Source of the DNA: Astrocystis sublimbata | Taxonomy: Eukaryota > Ascomycota > Sordariomycetes > Xylariales > Xylariaceae | Assembly: GCA_022453515.1 (NCBI GenBank) | Contig: JAJNNY010000030.1 | Location: 124,001 to 188,000, forward strand | DNA length: 64,000 nt | Direction: 5' to 3' | Part shown: piece by piece, positions 57,101-64,000 of the stretch | Numbering within the stretch: position 1 is the stretch's first letter | Layout of the letters: every line of letters starts with the position of its first letter | Program-made: the position numbers and the translations under genes | Notes under the pieces: model-generated | What the model was told of the DNA's origin: nothing | Databases searched by the model: none | What the model saw: the letters and a program-made list of their open reading frames with translations, nothing else

Positions 57101-60100
57101 AAGGGGCGCCTGATGGGAGCCACTCTCCATATCCTGGCCATATTACCAACTCGCGCCCTCCGGATGTAATCAGTACCTAAGTAAATACTTTGTCGTATGT
57201 GTAAATTCCACGTATACGCGTAATAATTATAATTACTGTCATGTGGAATTAAAGGTAATGGCAGGCCGCCTGCTGCTTGAGACTGCAGAATGTGAGTTGG
57301 AATAATTGATAGCCGGTCAATTAGCCTCACTGCAAAGGGTCTCATGCACCTAATTTAGGTTCTGAAATAGGCGTAGCTTTGGAACATGGAAGATCAGACT
57401 TGTAAACTCGGAAAGCATCCTACAATCCAGGGGTACATACGAGTAGATATCTAGTGTGAGTCAAAAACTCTACACAGTGACTTGCGAACACGATTCCATA
57501 CTGGAGATGTAATGTGCATACTATGTAAATAGATGCCAAATAAGTCTCGCGCTGTGGTGTTATTAATTGCTGGATCGGGGCAGTAAGGATAGCTGGTCAT
57601 GTCCTCACACTTCGATGAGTATTACGTGTGTTAAGTGGAGGGCGATAGGTGCTTGGTAGTTCCTGACGATGATATTTACCTAGGCAAATAACCATACATA
57701 GTGCTGAAAGGAATCGAACCAACCTCACCGATGACCCCACCCAGTACCGAGGGTAGGTAAGCAAGCTTGATAAATGAAGTTGAGCTCAGCTTGGCGAAAC
57801 CTGTCTACTGTACTTGTCTACTTGATAAAAGCACACCCTTGCAAACGGGATAGTCAGGGGGTATTATTGTGCCTGATAGTTGAGTATACCATCTTCGCAT
57901 AGACCTGGGGCGACTTGGGCATTGGTGAAAAACCACGGTTTCTTGCAGGGTCTTAAATATCAGCAGAGCGTGGGCATATACATAGTTGTGTGGATGTTGG
58001 GTACAGTAATAGGAGCTTTGCAGGTATGGTGAAAGGTCCGAGGGTGCACATCATGGTACTGTTGCGGGTGGGCATTGGAGGATTCCTTAAGAGGGGTGTG
58101 CGCCACGGGGGGGGGAGACATATCGCGAAGCGAATATTCTCTGCTTCTAAGTACATGCCTGACCTTAGTCTTTAGTGTACCATGGCCACTTCAGCTGAGT
58201 GAAGTGAGTAGCATGAGAGGTAGATAGCTACCTAGACCACTTTGCATTTGGAAGTTCACAGCATTAGCCTGGGCACTAATCTTACCTGATAGACGTAATT
58301 CCTACAAATAGTCTGAGATAAATGGGTGTCTTGAACTCCGTGTCTCCCTTACCCTAGCACGTACTGCAGTATTCCTCCCACTGGCCATTGGTAGAGCCAA
58401 TGATCGTCGTCACATTGCCGGGTCATCCGTCGCCGCGGGCCACAACAGAAGATTACCACGGCGGACCACGGTGGCTGGTCGGGCCATCCGGCGACACTAT
58501 CTCACTGCCTACCTCCCACAGAACCACCGTACCTCCACCATGCCAAAGCGCTAATGGAAATACCGGCGCAAAGGTTGTGGACATCAGGCAATGACTCGTC
58601 ACTCTTCCTCACTGCCATCCATCACTGCCGCCTGACGCCGCAGCGATGAATGAATTAATTAGTGCAAGCGCCATCGAATGGATGGCTGGTCGTCAGGTTC
58701 CTGTCGATTGCGCGTCCACCGCGATCACGACAAAAGACACGTTCGCGCCCGCGACCAGTAGGTGTCCTTTGTCGAATGATGCATATGGGCCGGATCTCGT
58801 GATGCAGCCCCAAACCTTGAGGATCCAACAGTGTCACAGCCCAAATAAGTCCAGTGCTCCAGTATGACATCGGCCAAATTGCTTGAAACATATGCCCATT
58901 CGTGCGTCCACTACACGAGGCGCGTATGTTTGTGTTTGTTAAATTATTAATCAATGTGGGAAAAGTAACAGAAAACAGTCAGATATTGCGACAGAGGGCT
59001 TACAGCACTAACACTAATATCATGGATGCGTACCTGATGACCGAGCAAGACACTTCAACCGACCGACATTTCAGCTCTTGGACGGAAAGCAGCAGCACCA
59101 CCGGACTGGCTTTCGCTTCAGACCTATGTAAGGTTGGTCTGAGCCATCTTACGCATACAGCCTAACGCTTGGCAGCGACTATCATCGTTCACCAAGAAAT
59201 CCAACGGTCTGTACTGTGGAGCTCGGCGGTGTGCGACCCAGACTCCATAATTACTGCTCGACTGTCTAGGGAGGTGCCGTAGCAAGTTGCTGTGTAGCAG
59301 CATGGTGGCATTGTGCTTGACACTTGTACATGGAATTGCAACCAACAATCAATCCATCGAGATGCCTACCTGACGCCTGGGCTTGGCTTTTCCGAGGCCA
59401 CTCTCGGCCACTCACGTTACTTCCAAGGTTGTTTGTTCACTCCCACCACATCATTACTGTAACAAGTGCTGATGCTACGTCCAGCTCGACATGACAATAG
59501 ACGAATGTCCCACCATGTCTGGAACCTCGGCGACAACATTTTCCTCTAGTGCAGATACATACTGCATTATTCGAACATCGTTTCGTACTACATCCGAAAT
59601 TTCCTAGTCGATTGGTCCCCGACTAATGATTGACGATAGTCCTATGTGCTCGCGTGCCTTGTCAGTAGCGTCGTCGGTAGCATTCCCCCCTTCCCCGGTC
59701 CCGATGACTGAAACTGTAGATGCTCTACATAGGAAGCTGTGTCTCGAGATTGGTGGAAAGCCTTCTCCCTAGGATGACCTAGCCCTCTTTCTCTTAGATT
59801 CTCCGGATTCGTTTGCCCCTGCTTGCGATCCCGACTACCATGAATAGGTTTCTTTGTGACATATATGTGGGCTGCTAGTCTGCATTCTGGAGTTGTTGCT
59901 GATATTGATGGCATTTCGGGGCACTGAATCATGCAGGTTTCTATGCACCGTTTCCCAGGTTGATGCGAGTCTCCCGTATTAGCCAAGGGTCATGGGTTGC
60001 ACTTGGCCAATCATCGTCGTCAGAAGGCGGGGAGATATCTGGAAGTATGGCCTAGCATATCCGAGGCTTTGGGATCGGCCATTGCTCGATCAAAAAACCT

Positions 60101-63100
60101 CGAACAAATGCCCCTCCATGATTTATAACTTGTACTTACTTGGGCATGCCACCATCATGACCTCCGCAGCCGAACCGCATGCCGCGTCTTCCAATCTGCG
60201 TGCAACTCCGCATCGTATCTGAATCATGGGCTTTTTCAACCGTCACACTGTGGCTCTCAAACGGCCTCTCCTCGTAAATATCACACCTACTGACGCAGTC
60301 GAGGTGTACGCTAGGGAAGCGCTGAACGACGCGGCTTACCCACCTTTATTCGCAAGTGAACGTCCCATCTGAATCTTACATCCTTTTTGCGGAACAACCC
60401 CTCAGTATCATGAGGTTGGTGTTATGTATATGCGCAATTAAGATTTCACATTGCCGATGACTGTGAAACTGGAAACAGGTGCTCACCGTCGATGACAAAA
60501 AGAATCTGGTATGTCGGCCTGGGTATGTCGATCTGTCTTCGATGCCTGTTGTGTTTGGTTGAAAAGATGGCGTAATGGCCATGTGCACTGTACTGTTCCT
60601 ATCGTTGTCTTGCCTCGAGGGGTGTAATTACTACATTGCTTGCTGTTTAAGCTGCCCCTTGATAGGCGTAATCACCATGCAATCATCGCAACCCAGAGCG
60701 AGATAGGTTGGCGGTGAGGTGGAACCGTATACTGCGTACCAGATAGAGGATCTGGAGTTTCGAGTTGCCGAGAATCGACTACGAGGAATTGACGCTGCAG
60801 GGCCATGCTGATATTCTGCCGCGAATAGCTGTGGAAGATGCATAGAGTCTCAAATCCATCTGTCTGTTGCGGTCTCGAAACAGAGGTGGAGGGACAGCTA
60901 TTATACCGTGCGAAGCACCTTACGAAACCTAATATAAGCAGGTGCTACGAGTACATAGCGCCGAAAGGCAGGCAAAATTCACTCAGCCATCAGCACTGCA
61001 GCAGTAACGAAGCGACCGTAGGAGCGAGCCGTATGGTAAGCCGGCCCTGATGTTCCAATCAGATAAGGGGCTTCTGAGGTAGTTCGAGCATCGGCCCTAA
61101 TGTAATGTCGAAATCCGTGCACTGCTACACCTCATACTATACTCGGGGATGTCAATGGCGCTGCCTGGAGGTACCTACAAAGCAGGGAGGGCTCAGCATT
61201 CTCGGTGATGACGCGGATTGTACATATGTACGAGGATATGTACGTAGTCAGGCGCCAAGGCCTAAGCAGCCAAACGAAGCTAAGCAGAGCTCCTCCGACG
61301 CCAAAACCACAGTCACGATCCTCAGCCAGCTACAGGGCCATGATGCATTCCCTTTCGAACGAGACTGACCCCACCTCACAAAAAGATGCGCAGCCACGCT
61401 CGCCACGGAACGGGGACCAGGCAGAGGGATGATGCTCCTACACTCTTAGGCTAGCATCCAAGTGGGATATTAAAACCTACATATACCACTCAAAGCGCCC
61501 TTTACGCAAACCAATGGTAGTACGCCCGCGCATTGCTTATTGCTACTGTACTAAGATTAGTCGCTACCGCAGAAAAGTCTGGATTGCGCTAATTACGATT
61601 TGAAACATATCTCACTTATCCTAGCAGGCAGGAGGCGGCAGGTTTGTGCTGCCGTGTGTAATGTGTAATTACACCAAGGGAACGGGCAGTGAAATAGTGG
61701 CCATTCAAGCGAAGCTCTGGCGAAAGCGTAAAGAACTTTGAATCGGCTGAGGAGAACCACTGGATCCTCCATTCCCCATTGAGGGCCCTATTCCCATCCC
61801 CTGTCGCTCGGGTTCCATCCGTACATATGATTGTACCCCAACCAAGGTTAATAACGACGGTATGTATACACATCTCTACTTTACCCAAGACATGATCCGG
61901 CCAATACAACTGGTTGCTAAGCATATACTGGAGCGACATGATCTTGAAAAAGTAGTGGCATTGCGATACGCCGGCTTGACGCGGGACCATTCGAGGGAGC
62001 CTTTATTTCGCCGATCAATTTCTACATTCCCGTGAAACGCTTCGGTCTACCCAATAAATCATATCACGAGGAAACAGAAGGTGTAGTGGTCTTAGTTGAG
62101 TTCCATTGATGCAAGGCTTGGGCCCGAATACCAACAAGCAGATCAAACTTGCCCAAACGATTTGGCACGCCTGTCGAATCAGAGTTGCCGTCGGCCCTGC
62201 AGCTTCACACATTATCAAGGTACTGAGTGTCCGTCTGGCTGGCTGGCTTACGTTCCGCAGTCGACGGACAAGCCAGCTGAGCCGTATCCCCAATTAATTC
62301 GTTCATTTCCTCCACCCTGTCCTAGTCTATATTCGGTTGCGTTTACTCGCAACTGGACCGACCGATCAAATGCCCCCAGATAGCCCGCAAAGAAAGCGCA
62401 GGCAGCATCGTATTTCCATTGGCATCGAGCAGACTAACATTGCATGAAGAAAAAGGGAGCATCTATGCGGTGTCACGAGGTTCGCCAGCTTTGTCGCGAA
62501 GGCATCGCGATGTCGAAACGCATGTCATCTGAATGCAGCATGATATTAGGTACTCGGTTCTTTAATGTAACCTACTGGTACGCATATGCAGTCCAATCCG
62601 TTTGGACAGGACGCAGGCCTGGGTAAGGTAGTTAGGTACATACCTGGCCGCCTGTTAGTGTTTGCATGTTCTAACCTGATACAATTGATGACCGAAGGGC
62701 ACGCTGCTCGTCCCGTCATGCCTCCCTCCGGAATAGCGTTGCTCCTTTGGAGCCTGGGAGTCATCAACGGAACGGAATTGGCGTCATTCTATTATATTAG
62801 TATGCATACAGATATAGCGCATATTCCTGGCAACCTGGCCCGCCTCGCACGCTCCAACGTCGCCTCCATTCTGCTTTGGCTCTTACTGCCCAATGAGCAG
62901 CAACTGCAGACAGGATGCGCGGAATGATATGTGTTTTAGCTACATCCATGTTTAAGTAAGTAGGCAGATCTGTACATAGAATCAGAAGAGGCCAATTTCC
63001 CCTTTGTTGTTCTCTCGGCGCACCGACTAAGGAGCTCATGATGCTTCCACGCCGAAGTCTACACGTGTGTACATGCGTAGCATCCTTGATTCGTTGCCCC

Positions 63101-64000
63101 TTGGTAGGTCTCGAAGCCTCTGCTCTTAGTGATCATCATGGTCGGGCGTCACATTCTCGACGGAATATGCCCCGTACCGTAATGGCTAGGCGCTGTGGGC
63201 TGCGAGCGAGCGCCGGACTACTTACCCAGGTAGGGAGGTCAGGGTTCATGTGCGGATCCCTCTCTTTCATTCCTCTTTGTTACTTACGACAGTAGGAGGT
63301 GAGAGGCGAGAGGCACATTGGCACATAGAGGATACTCAGATCCGGTCCATAGTACAGTACACGTACGAGTAGATATGAGACCTTTGAAGCGATTCAGCCC
63401 CCCGAGTGGATGATGCGCGTACCGACGATGCAAGACGTCGTTGTCGTTGTCTCTGCCACACCCTCTCGCGGCGGAACTGCGACCACCTCATCTCAGGCCC
63501 ATATGATCTATCCCTTATCTGCGCTTTGAGCTGTCGTCATCATTATCCCCATCATCACACCTGGTCATCCGCGATCAGGCGCTGTGGGCGGCCGTCTTAC
63601 AAGTAAAAGTAAGTAGTCTCTTAGGGAGGTAAGGAAGTAAGATACAAGCAGGCACAGGCACAGGGCACATGCGTCGTCGAGCCGGAACCAGTAAGGTCCT
63701 AGCGTTGGCACGTTTGCGTTTGCGTTTGATGATGGCGGCACACCCTCGTCGCCCCGACGTACGGTGTCGGAGCCGTGGACGTACGCATGCACTGTTCCAG
63801 ACCTTCAGTCAAGCCAGTCCAACAAAGCCTGGTCTTTGCTCCCTTTCTCGCTTCCTGCTGCTCCCCCGTGTCCACAATGGCAGGCCCCGCGGGTCAGCGA
63901 CTTTCTCACAGCATTGCAACACCCCAGCTGTGGAGCCGGGCTAAGCACAGCCCAATCAGCGGGTTGGTTTCGTGGTTTTGGCCTCTTTGTGATGGGCGGT
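51112..64000. other. 12.9 kb gene-poor region to window end
   Basis: I find no gene I can support. Open frames are all under about 120 codons, overlap on both strands and show no recognisable domain, paralogue or splice-linked continuation. There is no long TE-coding remnant and no extreme base composition. Small features: a TACC/GGTA cluster near 57006, a GTATCGTGCC-type triplet repeat near 52222-52253, and a G-run near 58108. 63400-64000 is GC-richer, as if approaching a promoter or gene beyond the window. Confidence 0.5.

Noticed and set aside
57700..57770. Second tRNA-like B-box (GGTTCGATTCC) on the minus strand
   Set aside because: T-stem pairs in only two positions and no matching 5' acceptor strand is present.
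63669..63944. 91-codon plus-strand frame near the window end
   Set aside because: Arg-rich composition in GC-rich DNA with no recognisable domain; could be a leader of a gene outside the window but cannot be supported.

Overview
The window reads as nuclear DNA of a filamentous ascomycete (Pezizomycotina). Genes are split by short 50-120 bp introns with GT..AG ends, intergenic stretches are long, and the recognisable proteins are fungal: a four-BRCT Dpb11/Rad4 protein, an Elg1/ATAD5 clamp unloader, a Utp8-type nucleolar protein, a kinase-HET fusion and a DUF3176 remnant. I cannot place the species. Exon boundaries below were assigned by eye from reading frames, splice consensus and comparison of paralogues within the window.

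Layout. (1) 0-10 kb holds five copies of a two-exon gene for a small single-span membrane protein. Four are in tandem on the plus strand and one is inverted. Three are intact; two carry stop codons where CGA is expected. (2) 11.6-32.2 kb is a conserved housekeeping block: DPB11/rad4 (+), a large RD-rich protein (-), UTP8-like (-) and ELG1-like (+), with long gene-free spacers. UTP8 and ELG1 are divergent from a shared 0.86 kb spacer. (3) 34.2-35.6 kb encodes a secreted histidine-phosphatase-fold protein with unusual catalytic signatures. (4) 36.5-51.1 kb is an accessory region. It contains four copies of a three-exon small-protein family with a Y-x-I-x-APR-x-LT core, a tandem duplication carrying one of them with a divergently transcribed partner, an LTR-like insertion, a truncated DUF3176 gene, a Ser/Thr kinase gene and a convergent kinase-HET fusion gene. 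(5) 51.1-64 kb has no gene I can support.

The accessory region is the most interesting part. Kinases with this long N-terminal region, a HET (heterokaryon incompatibility) domain, and a duplicated and partly decayed set of tiny paralogues resemble the birth-and-death pattern of fungal self/non-self recognition loci. That functional link is inference. The two large genes each carry one lesion, a one-base frameshift in a G6 run and an in-frame TGA. Otherwise their frames are intact, so they are either very recent pseudogenes or sequencing errors.
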